Of a stretch of DNA of 6,071 bases, positions 1 through 5,236 are shown in pieces. Location: assembly GCA_002862325.1 (NCBI GenBank), contig PKCT01000216.1, positions 1 to 6,071 on the forward strand. Reading direction: 5' to 3'. The position numbers and the translations under genes are program-made. The notes beneath the pieces are model-generated. The model had not been told where the DNA came from. It saw only the letters and a list, made by a program, of their open reading frames with translations, and searched no databases. Each line of letters starts with the position of its first letter. Position 1 is the stretch's first letter. Source of the stretch: Phycisphaerae bacterium. GTDB taxonomy: Bacteria > Planctomycetota > Phycisphaerae > Phycisphaerales > SM1A02.

Positions 1-1202
1 TCGCCAGCGGGTCGATGCGCGACGGTCTGAGCCTGCTGGAACGACTCGTCGCGGCATCCGACGACCGCATCGACGCGGCGCTGCTCGAGCGGGTGCTCGG
101 CGTGGCCCCCGAGGACCGGGTCCGCCAGGCGGTGTCGGCGATCGGCACGGGCGACGTCGCGGCTGCGCTGCAGGCGACCGCGGATCTGCTAGGGGAGGGA
201 CTCCCGCCCGAGCGGGTGCTCGACGGATTCGCCGAACGGTTTCGACAGCTGCTCGTCGCGGCGACCTGCGGCGCCGATTCCGACGTGCTCGAGACCGGAC
301 CGGAGGAGGCGGAGGCGCTGGTCGCCGAAGCCGGACGTCACGTTCCCGAGCAGCTCGTTCATCTGATCGGCCTCTGCGACGTCGCCGCCCAGCGGGTGCG
401 CACGAGCAGCGTTCCTCGGGCGGTCGTCGACGCGGTCGTCGCCCGCATGGCGCTGAGCGAACGCTTCGTCGAGGCCGCCACGCTCCTGAGTTCGGGCGGG
501 ACGGGCGTCGAGACGAAAAAAAAAAGCCTGACCGCCGCTGAGACCGGGACAGCGCGGTCCACGTCGCCCGGGCCCACCCGCCAGGTCGCCGAGCGGCGAG
601 CCGGCCCGGGATCGGTGCCTCGAGATCGTGCGACCGACGCCAAGCCCAAGCCCGAGCCGGCGGCCCCGGCCGCCGAATCGACGCCGCCATCATCGGAGGC
701 CGCGCCTTCGGAGCCGGATGCGCTGATGGCGTCGCCCGCCCTGGAAGCATCGACCGACGAGCACACCTTCCCCGAGGGCGCCTGGGCACGGCTGCAATCC
801 TCCGCCCAATCGGCCTCGCAGCGCGCGATGCTCGCCGAGTTCACCTTCGAACGACTCGAAGGCGGAACCCTCTACCTGCGTTCGCCGGAGATCCCCTCCA
901 ACGCGGCCGAGTTCGTGAAACGGGATCCACGTTCGCTCGAGGAGCTCGCGACTCAGGCGTTGGGACGCAAGATTCGGCTCTCGTTCGTCGAGCAACACGT
1001 CGCGGCTCCCGCGACGCCGGCGGCGGGGGCGCTCGAGGCCTCCGAGATCCCGTTCGTCCAGGACGCGATGGAGCTCTTCGACGCCCATGTCGTGCAGGTC
1101 AATCGTCTGTCGGGTGGATCGGCCGGGGGCGAATCGACGAAGGGAATCTCGGAAGTACCCGATTCGGATTCGAAGGCACCACAAAAAAAGGATGCACCCT
1201 GA
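1..1202 (+). CDS. dnaX: DNA polymerase III clamp-loader subunit gamma/tau (DnaX), 3' part
   Basis: The reading frame is open from the left edge (first full codon at 3) to TGA at 1200-1202, so the N-terminal ATPase part lies outside. The visible protein begins in the sensor-2 segment ASGSMRDGLSLLERL, matching GSLRDALSL of the DnaX AAA+ module, where the Arg contacts ATP. Numbering from Met at 15: the helical oligomerisation domain III spans about 25-160; a Lys3 run at 168-170 starts an Ala/Pro/Ser-rich linker to about 250; a compact C-terminal domain at about 252-340 (FPEGAWARL to IRLSFVE) resembles the tau region found C-terminal in many bacteria, followed by EIPFVQDAMELFDAHVV and a disordered tail. 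The subunit builds the clamp loader that loads the beta clamp, and tau also tethers polymerase. Gene order with ybaB and recR supports the call. The coding sequence contains two A-run slippage candidates, listed separately. Confidence 0.95.
   Translation, partial: ASGSMRDGLSLLERLVAASDDRIDAALLERVLGVAPEDRVRQAVSAIGTGDVAAALQATADLLGEGLPPERVLDGFAERFRQLLVAATCGADSDVLETGPEEAEALVAEAGRHVPEQLVHLIGLCDVAAQRVRTSSVPRAVVDAVVARMALSERFVEAATLLSSGGTGVETKKKSLTAAETGTARSTSPGPTRQVAERRAGPGSVPRDRATDAKPKPEPAAPAAESTPPSSEAAPSEPDALMASPALEASTDEHTFPEGAWARLQSSAQSASQRAMLAEFTFERLEGGTLYLRSPEIPSNAAEFVKRDPRSLEELATQALGRKIRLSFVEQHVAAPATPAAGALEASEIPFVQDAMELFDAHVVQVNRLSGGSAGGESTKGISEVPDSDSKAPQKKDAP
516..525 (+). promoter_or_regulatory. 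A10 slippery tract in dnaX, candidate tau/gamma switch
   Basis: Ten consecutive A residues encode Lys-Lys-Lys plus the first base of AGC, at the border between domain III and the low-complexity linker. In the -1 frame (or with an 11-A transcript) the reading is AAG CCT GAC CGC CGC TGA, stopping at 539-541. In the +1 frame (or with nine A) it is GCC TGA, stopping at 529-531. Either shift therefore yields a short gamma-like protein. Known precedents are the -1 ribosomal shift at A_AAA_AAG in E. coli dnaX and transcriptional slippage on A9 in Thermus dnaX. That the site works here is inference. An uninterrupted A10 is rare in such G+C-rich DNA. I see no clear Shine-Dalgarno-like stimulator upstream, which favours transcriptional slippage. 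Confidence 0.7.
530..559 (+). other. possible stem-loop just downstream of the A10 tract
   Basis: GACCGC at 530-535 can pair with GCGGTC at 554-559 (6 bp, 18-base loop). A competing 5-bp stem pairs 542-546 with 555-559. The stem begins four bases after the A run, close to where a frameshift-stimulating structure would sit. Short stems are common by chance in this base composition, so support is weak. Confidence 0.25.
567..610 (+). other. nested inverted repeat in the dnaX linker
   Basis: CCCGGGCC at 567-574 is complementary to GGCCCGGG at 603-610 (8 bp, all G/C). Between them, TCGCC at 586-590 pairs with GGCGA at 595-599 around a GAGC tetraloop. Together they could form a two-tier hairpin about 40 bases downstream of the A10 tract, rather far for a classical frameshift stimulator. 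It lies inside coding sequence. Confidence 0.3.
1184..1190 (+). promoter_or_regulatory. in-frame A_AAA_AAG heptamer at the dnaX end
   Basis: The codons CAA AAA AAG (1182-1190) place A_AAA_AAG in exactly the register of the classical E. coli dnaX -1 shift site, within a run of seven A. A -1 shift would read GGA TGC ACC CTG and then the ATG of ybaB with no intervening stop, fusing DnaX to YbaB. The same A-rich stretch runs into the ybaB ribosome binding site, which is the simpler explanation for its presence. Confidence 0.4.
1187..1192 (+). promoter_or_regulatory. ribosome binding site of ybaB
   Basis: AAAGGA lies nine bases before the ATG at 1202, inside the last dnaX codons. The dnaX stop and ybaB start share a base in TGATG (1200-1204), a usual arrangement for translational coupling by reinitiation. 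Confidence 0.65.
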
Positions 1203-1576
1203 TGTTCGATGCACTGAAAGGCATGGCGGGGCTCGGAAGTCTCATGAAGGACCTGCCCAAGATCAAGGCGCGGATGGAGGAGGTGAAGGCCGAACTCGCC
1301 GCGATGTCGGTCGAGGCGGAGGTCGGCGGTGGCGCCGTGATCGCGATCGCCGACGGCAGCATGCGGATCCGAGAGGTGAAGATCGATCCGGTCATGTTCG
1401 CGGCGATCATCGGTTCGGGCGAGGATCAGGATCGTGCGATGGCGGAGGACCTGGTCGCGAGCGCCGTGAACGCGGCCCTGACCAAGGCGCAGGACATGAT
1501 CGCGAGCCATCTCCAGCAGGCCGCGACCGAACTCGGTCTTCCCCTCCCGCCCGGCGGCATCCCCGGACTCATGTGA
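1202..1576 (+). CDS. ybaB: YbaB/EbfC family nucleoid-associated protein
   Basis: This 124-residue protein belongs to the YbaB/EbfC family of small dimeric DNA-binding proteins, usually 100-110 residues. It begins MFDALKGMAGLGSLMKDLPK, followed by a basic/acidic helix (about 20-36) typical of the N-terminal DNA-gripping helix. A beta-sheet core follows (about 37-63), with the family segment REVKIDPVM at 57-65. A C-terminal helix includes AEDLVASAVNAALTKAQ at 81-97, and the tail ends in the usual Gly/Pro-rich LPPGGIPGLM. It is slightly long because of extra residues around 66-79. The start overlaps the dnaX stop by one base and has a well-spaced AAAGGA. Sitting between dnaX and recR is the typical context and strongly supports the call. 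The role is nucleoid-associated binding; a specific function in recombination or clamp loading is unproven in the family. Confidence 0.93.
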   Translation: MFDALKGMAGLGSLMKDLPKIKARMEEVKAELAAMSVEAEVGGGAVIAIADGSMRIREVKIDPVMFAAIIGSGEDQDRAMAEDLVASAVNAALTKAQDMIASHLQQAATELGLPLPPGGIPGLM

Positions 1577-1603
1577 TCGCGTCCTGAACGATCGGATCAG
1601 ACC

Positions 1604-2230
1604 ATGAGCGACGCCTACCCCGAGAGCGTGTCCACCCTGATCGAGGAGTTCTCCAGACTCCCCGGCATCGGACGCCGGAGCGCCGAGCGACTCGCCTTCT
1701 TCATCCTCAAGAGCGAGCGGGGCGACGCGACGAAGCTCGCGGACGCGATTCGACGGGTCAAGGACACCGTCCGCCACTGTTCGATCTGCTGGAACCTCGC
1801 CGACGCGGATCCATGTCCGATCTGTCGGGACGAACGACGCGACGCGTCGGTGGTTCTGGTGGTCGAGCAGCCACGGGATCTCATCAGTCTCGAACAGACG
1901 GGCATGCACTCCGGCGTCTACCACGTCCTGCTCGGACGTCTCGATCCGCTCGACGGCGTGGGGCCGGACGGACTCACCGTGGAGGATCTGCTCGCCCGAC
2001 TGCGCGATCCGGCCCGCAACGCCCGCGGCACCGCGGTGCGGGAGCTCGTCCTCGGTCTCAATCCCGACATGGAAGGGGATACGACGGCGTTGCACGTCGC
2101 CGAGGAGGCGAAGCGTCTGGGCATCCGGACCACGCGCCTCGCCCGTGGGCTGCCGAGCGGCAGTCAGATCGAGTACGCGAGCCGCGCCGTCCTCGCGGAC
2201 GCCATCTCCGAACGCCGACAGATCGACTGA
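1604..2230 (+). CDS. recR: Recombination mediator protein RecR
   Basis: RecR is a toroidal DNA-clamp-like protein that works with RecO and RecF to load RecA onto SSB-coated single-stranded gaps. The 208 residues fit the family (about 200). Visible parts in order: a helix-hairpin-helix motif LPGIGRRSAERLAF at 19-32; a four-cysteine zinc finger with C59, C62, C71 and C74; and a Toprim domain from about 83, with VVEQPRDLISLEQTG (86-100), YHVLLGRLDPLDGVGP (106-121) and the LGLNPDMEGDTTA block (150-162). The C-terminal segment TRLARGLPSGSQIEYAS (177-193) corresponds to the conserved TRIAHGxPxGxxLE stretch, including the Walker-B-like region. It follows ybaB by 27 bases. The ribosome binding site is weak (GGA at 1594-1596). 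All key residues appear intact. Confidence 0.97.
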   Translation: MSDAYPESVSTLIEEFSRLPGIGRRSAERLAFFILKSERGDATKLADAIRRVKDTVRHCSICWNLADADPCPICRDERRDASVVLVVEQPRDLISLEQTGMHSGVYHVLLGRLDPLDGVGPDGLTVEDLLARLRDPARNARGTAVRELVLGLNPDMEGDTTALHVAEEAKRLGIRTTRLARGLPSGSQIEYASRAVLADAISERRQID

Positions 2231-2453
2231 TCGGGTCCTGCCCGGGTCCGAGGTTGCTGGGCGACCGGGAATCGGCCGTTACAAGGGGTTTGAACGTGAA
2301 TTTCGCGGGTTGGGGAGACCGACGAAAGCCTCCGCATCGCCATGGATTGTGCAGGGAGACGCGATCCCGCGGCGATATCATGCAGACGCATGGCTCGGCG
2401 CGGCCCACCCGCGATCCAGGACGCTGATGGAGTGGCGTCCCGCGTGGCACCCC

Positions 2454-2468
2454 TCGGCTGGAAGCCGA
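2454..2468 (+). other. small perfect hairpin upstream of rpoN
   Basis: TCGGCT and AGCCGA pair perfectly around a GGA triloop, ending 23 bases before the rpoN Shine-Dalgarno. It is not followed by a T run, so it is not an intrinsic terminator. It could be a leader structure or chance. Confidence 0.3.
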
Positions 2469-2491
2469 CACCGGTCGCGTCCTCGACCCAC

Positions 2492-2496
2492 GAGGA
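2492..2496 (+). promoter_or_regulatory. ribosome binding site deciding the rpoN start
   Basis: GAGGA lies nine bases before the GTG at 2506. In-frame ATG codons at 2515 and 2524 would be 18 and 27 bases away, too far, so the GTG is preferred. Confidence 0.65.
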
Positions 2497-2505
2497 ATCC
2501 GTGCC

Positions 2506-4035
2506 GTGTCCCCAATGACAGCGATGCGTTTCGACACCCGTCAGCAGATGAAGCTCGGCCAGCAGATGAAGCTGGCGCCCAGGATGATCCAGTCGATGGA
2601 GATCCTGCAGCTGCCGCTCCCCCTCCTGCAGGAGCGGGTGGAGCAGGAGCTCGAGTCGAACGTCGCGCTCGAGATGGTCGAACCGGGCGAGGGGGCGAAC
2701 GCCGCGTCGACCGCCGAGTCCGCGCCGGAGGTCGCCGACACCGAGCGGGAGTTCATCGCCGGCGAGACCGGCGAGGACTTCGACCGACTGGCCGACCTCG
2801 AGAATCGATATCGGGACGTCTGGGACGCCGACGACTACGGCGCCCGGAGGCCGGCGGCGAGCGCGGGTGAGGGCGATCGCAAGATGGAGGCGATGGCGAA
2901 CACCGCCGATCGCGGCAAGAGTCTGGCGGCCCAGCTCGAGGACCAGTGGCGTCTGGTCGAGGTGCCCGAGGACATCGCGCGGGCGGGCTTCCGACTGATC
3001 GAATACGTCGACGACGACGGATTCCTCGGCGCGGATCTCGAGACGATCCGCGAACAGGGGCGCGAGCTCGGGATCGAGCACTGGGGCGAGCCGCTTCTGG
3101 AGCGGGCCCTCGATCGCGTCCAGATCGCGCTCGAACCTCCCGGACTCATGGCCCGATCGAAGCAGGAATCCCTGCTTCTGCAGATCGACGCGGTGGTCGA
3201 GCTCGAAGGCGACGAGGATGGGAGCTGGACCGACGCCGCGGTCCTGATCGGCGAACACTTCGAGGACCTCGTCCAGAATCGTCTGCCGAAGATCGCACGA
3301 GAGGCCGAGATGTCGATCGAACGCGTGCAGGCCGCGAAGTCGCGGATGCGACGGCTGTCCCTCTGGCCGGGACGCGAACTCGCCAACCCCGACGCCCAGA
3401 TCGTGCTGCCCGACGTGATCGTCGAGTACGAACCGGAGAGCGACACCTACGTCGCGGCGCTCGCGGACGGGGTGATGCCGGTCCTGCGAATCAACCCCCA
3501 GGTCGAGGGGATGAAGAAGGCGCCGGATCTCGACGCGGACGGCAAGGCGTTCATCGACGACGCGGTGCGCGACGCGACCTGGCTCATCGACGCGGTGAAC
3601 CAGCGATCCAACACCCTGCTCCGCGTGGTCCGCGTCGTGCTCGAAAGGCAGCGGGAGTTCTTCGACCACGGACCGCAGTTCCTGAAACCGCTCCCCATGA
3701 CCGAGGTAGCGGAACGTCTGGGCGTGCACGTCGCGACCGTCAGTCGCGCGGTCAGTGAGAAGTGGATGCAGACGCCGCGGGGGATGTACCCGCTCAGACG
3801 CTTCTTCTCCGGCGGCCGGGAGGCCGAGGACGGGGGCGGCGACAAGAGTTGGGAGGCGATCAAGGCGGTGCTGCAGGAGATCGTCGACGCGGAGGACAAG
3901 GCGAAGCCGTTGAGCGACCAGAAGCTCGCCGACGCCCTCAAGGACCGAGGTCTCGAGATCGCCCGCCGCACCGTCGTGAAGTACCGCGAACAGTTGGGGA
4001 TTCCACCGGCACGTCGCCGGAAGATCCACGTCTGA
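2506..4035 (+). CDS. rpoN: RNA polymerase sigma-54 factor (RpoN)
   Basis: RpoN directs RNA polymerase to -24/-12 promoters and needs an AAA+ activator to open them. The 509 residues match the family (E. coli 477). Region I, the activator-responsive Gln/Leu-rich helix, is at about 11-56 (LGQQMKLAPRMIQSMEILQLPLPLL). An acidic region II spans about 57-135. The core-binding domain follows (about 136-330), including LPDVIVEYEPES at 301-312 and VLRINP at 326-331. A helix-turn-helix sits at about 397-420 (MTEVAERLGVHVATVSRAV), then MQTPRGMYPLRRFFSGG. The RpoN box ARRTVVKYRE is at 486-495, near-identical to the ARRTVAKYRE consensus that reads the -24 element. Two core-binding-domain motifs differ from the usual form (see findings). 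The GTG start is chosen by Shine-Dalgarno spacing. Common rpoN neighbours such as hpf and ptsN are not adjacent here. Confidence 0.96.
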   Translation: MSPMTAMRFDTRQQMKLGQQMKLAPRMIQSMEILQLPLPLLQERVEQELESNVALEMVEPGEGANAASTAESAPEVADTEREFIAGETGEDFDRLADLENRYRDVWDADDYGARRPAASAGEGDRKMEAMANTADRGKSLAAQLEDQWRLVEVPEDIARAGFRLIEYVDDDGFLGADLETIREQGRELGIEHWGEPLLERALDRVQIALEPPGLMARSKQESLLLQIDAVVELEGDEDGSWTDAAVLIGEHFEDLVQNRLPKIAREAEMSIERVQAAKSRMRRLSLWPGRELANPDAQIVLPDVIVEYEPESDTYVAALADGVMPVLRINPQVEGMKKAPDLDADGKAFIDDAVRDATWLIDAVNQRSNTLLRVVRVVLERQREFFDHGPQFLKPLPMTEVAERLGVHVATVSRAVSEKWMQTPRGMYPLRRFFSGGREAEDGGGDKSWEAIKAVLQEIVDAEDKAKPLSDQKLADALKDRGLEIARRTVVKYREQLGIPPARRRKIHV

Positions 4036-4075
4036 GCTTCGGTCCGTCGGACGCGTCTGGGCGTTCGATCAGGCA

Positions 4076-4124
4076 AGGGGGTCGCGACGTCCCCCTCGCC
4101 GCACTCGTCTCACCGGTCGTTTTT
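4076..4124 (+). terminator. possible weak terminator after rpoN
   Basis: AGGGGG at 4076-4081 pairs with CCCCCT at 4091-4096 around a nine-base loop, 40 bases after the rpoN stop. A T5 run follows only at 4120-4124, not directly after the stem, so this is not a canonical intrinsic terminator. Confidence 0.3.
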
Positions 4125-4196
4125 CGTGCGGTTTCCACCGATTCGGACCGCGTGGGGGACGAGAAGGCGTTTGTGTCCTGAATTCACCGTTCCTGC

Positions 4197-4202
4197 TACC
4201 CT
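4197..4202 (+). promoter_or_regulatory. possible -10 element ahead of ilvE
   Basis: TACCCT fits the minimal TAnnnT pattern of G+C-rich bacteria. A TTGTGT at 4171-4176 could be a -35, but the 20-base spacing is long. Transcription would begin close to the ATG at 4209, giving either a leaderless message from that ATG or a leader of about 78 bases for the start at 4287. Confidence 0.3.
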
Positions 4203-4286
4203 TAGGTCATGGACCACAAGGGAACGATGGATGTCGACGCTCATCGCAGCCGCGGTGACCAGGCGATCGAAGAGCGGGATCCGGCG

Positions 4287-5159
4287 ATGCTGCAGATCTG
4301 GATGGACGGCAAGCTCGTTCCGAGATCCGAGGCCACGGTGTCGGTCTACGACCATGGGCTTCTCTACGGCGACGGGTGCTTCGAAGGCATCCGCGCGTAC
4401 GGCGGTCGCATCCTCAAGCTGAAGTCTCATCTGGCCCGCATGTACGAGTCGGCCTCGCTGATCCGTCTGGCCCCGGCGTTCGACGTCGACGAGATCGAGG
4501 ACGCGATTCGGCAGACCCTGGACGCCAACGGACTCACCGACGCCTACATCCGACTCATCTTCACCCGCGGCGTCGGCACCCTGGGACTCCACCCGTTCCG
4601 ATGTCCCACCCCGGGCACCATCATCATCGCGGACAAGATCAGCCTCTACCCGCAGGAGCTCTACGACGAGGGGATGGACATCATCGTCGCCAAGCGGCCC
4701 CGGATTCCGATTCCGTGCCTGGATCCCCGAATCAAGAGCCTGAACTATCTCAACAACATCCTCGCGAAGATCGAGGCGATCGACGCCGGCGTGCTCGAGG
4801 CCATCATGCTCAACACCGATGGCATGGTCGCCGAGTGCACCGGCGACAACATCTTCATGATCAAGGACGGTCGCATCATCACGCCCGACGCGTCGACCGG
4901 AATCCTGCACGGGGTGACGCGACGTTTCGTCATGAACGAGATCGCGCCCGCCTGCGGCTACGAGGTCGAACAGGCCCATTTCCCGATCGAGACCCTGCTG
5001 GAGGCGGACGAGATCTTCCTGACCGGCACCGCGGCCGAGGTGATCGGGGTGACGAAGATCGACGACCATCGGATCGGCGACGGACACGTCGGTCCGGTCA
5101 CGAAGGCCTGCATCGCGGAGTTCCGACGCCGGATCGCGGAGGACTGCCCCGAAGACTGA
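4287..5159 (+). CDS. ilvE: Branched-chain amino acid aminotransferase (fold-type IV PLP enzyme)
   Basis: This enzyme transfers the amino group between glutamate and the 2-oxo acids of Leu, Ile and Val, the last step of their synthesis; it is cytosolic and uses PLP. With the start at 4287 it has 290 residues, a normal family length. Visible parts are LQIWMDGKLVP at 2-12; SVYDHGLLYGDGCFEGIRAY at 19-38, the IlvE-type N-terminal motif; RGVGTLGLHP at 94-103; Lys150 in IKSLNYLNN, the PLP Schiff-base lysine; and Glu183 in ECTGDNIF, the residue that contacts the pyridine nitrogen. GILHGVTR (205-212) and FLTGTAAEV (244-252) form the phosphate-binding part. An in-frame ATG at 4209 would add 26 polar residues absent from typical members; 4287 is preferred because it matches the family start and has GGGA seven bases upstream. 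A D-amino acid transaminase or aminodeoxychorismate lyase is less likely given the IlvE-like motifs. Confidence 0.88.
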   Translation: MLQIWMDGKLVPRSEATVSVYDHGLLYGDGCFEGIRAYGGRILKLKSHLARMYESASLIRLAPAFDVDEIEDAIRQTLDANGLTDAYIRLIFTRGVGTLGLHPFRCPTPGTIIIADKISLYPQELYDEGMDIIVAKRPRIPIPCLDPRIKSLNYLNNILAKIEAIDAGVLEAIMLNTDGMVAECTGDNIFMIKDGRIITPDASTGILHGVTRRFVMNEIAPACGYEVEQAHFPIETLLEADEIFLTGTAAEVIGVTKIDDHRIGDGHVGPVTKACIAEFRRRIAEDCPED

Positions 5160-5184
5160 ATCACCCGCGTGAATGCACCGATGA

Positions 5185-5215
5185 CCGACCTGGGGGCGAC
5201 ATCGAGGCCGGTCGG
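5185..5215 (+). terminator. weak hairpin in the ilvE downstream gap
   Basis: CCGACC at 5185-5190 pairs with GGTCGG at 5210-5215 (6 bp, 19-base loop), followed only by ATCTT. The loop is large and the T run poor, so it may be a weak terminator or chance. The 77-base gap holds nothing else apart from the next gene's ribosome binding site. Confidence 0.2.
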
Positions 5216-5223
5216 ATCTTGAC

Positions 5224-5228
5224 GGAGG
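5224..5228 (+). promoter_or_regulatory. strong Shine-Dalgarno for the zinc-ribbon/Yip1 gene
   Basis: GGAGG lies eight bases before the GTG at 5237 and is the best ribosome binding site in the window. It decides the GTG start; the next in-frame ATG (codon 65) would remove most zinc-ribbon cysteines. Confidence 0.75.
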
Positions 5229-5236
5229 ATTAAACC

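Larger units (their letters stand above)
2231..2505 (+). other. intergenic gap between recR and rpoN, no supported gene
   Basis: This 275-base gap holds no convincing gene. Two small open frames exist (2296-2427 and 2390-2518), but both have an Arg/Pro-rich or codon-poor composition. Possible signals are a TATCAT hexamer at 2376-2381 without a well-spaced -35, a TGGCAC half-element at 2445-2450, and a perfect hairpin at 2454-2468. I see no clear terminator for the dnaX cluster. The gap probably contains the rpoN promoter and a long leader, but I cannot place the start. Confidence 0.5.

Noticed and set aside
2296..2427. Small 43-codon open frame from GTG with an AAGGGG seven bases upstream
   Set aside because: The product is Arg/His/Pro-rich with no recognisable pattern, as expected for chance translation of G+C-rich DNA. 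The ribosome-binding match alone is not enough.
2445..2458. Sigma-54-type promoter (TGGCAC followed by GGC) just upstream of rpoN
   Set aside because: Only nine bases separate the GG and GC dinucleotides instead of the required ten, and the -12 part lacks the TT of TTGC. It is a half-match only.
2390..2518. Small 42-codon open frame from ATG overlapping the rpoN start
   Set aside because: It has no ribosome binding site, and the G+C content at second codon positions is too high for a typical coding region here. No family resemblance.
2164..4029. Long open frame on the minus strand opposite rpoN
   Set aside because: It mirrors the codon structure of rpoN, whose family motifs are unmistakable; its His/Arg/Asp-rich product looks like an antisense shadow.
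4042..4052. Short palindrome GTCCG/CGGAC right after the rpoN stop
   Set aside because: The single-base loop cannot form a stable RNA hairpin and such short palindromes are frequent in this base composition.
4125..4154. Inverted repeat CGTGCGGT/ACCGCGTG in the rpoN-ilvE gap
   Set aside because: The pairing needs two G-T wobbles beyond a 5-bp core and no T run follows, so it is neither a terminator nor a clear operator.
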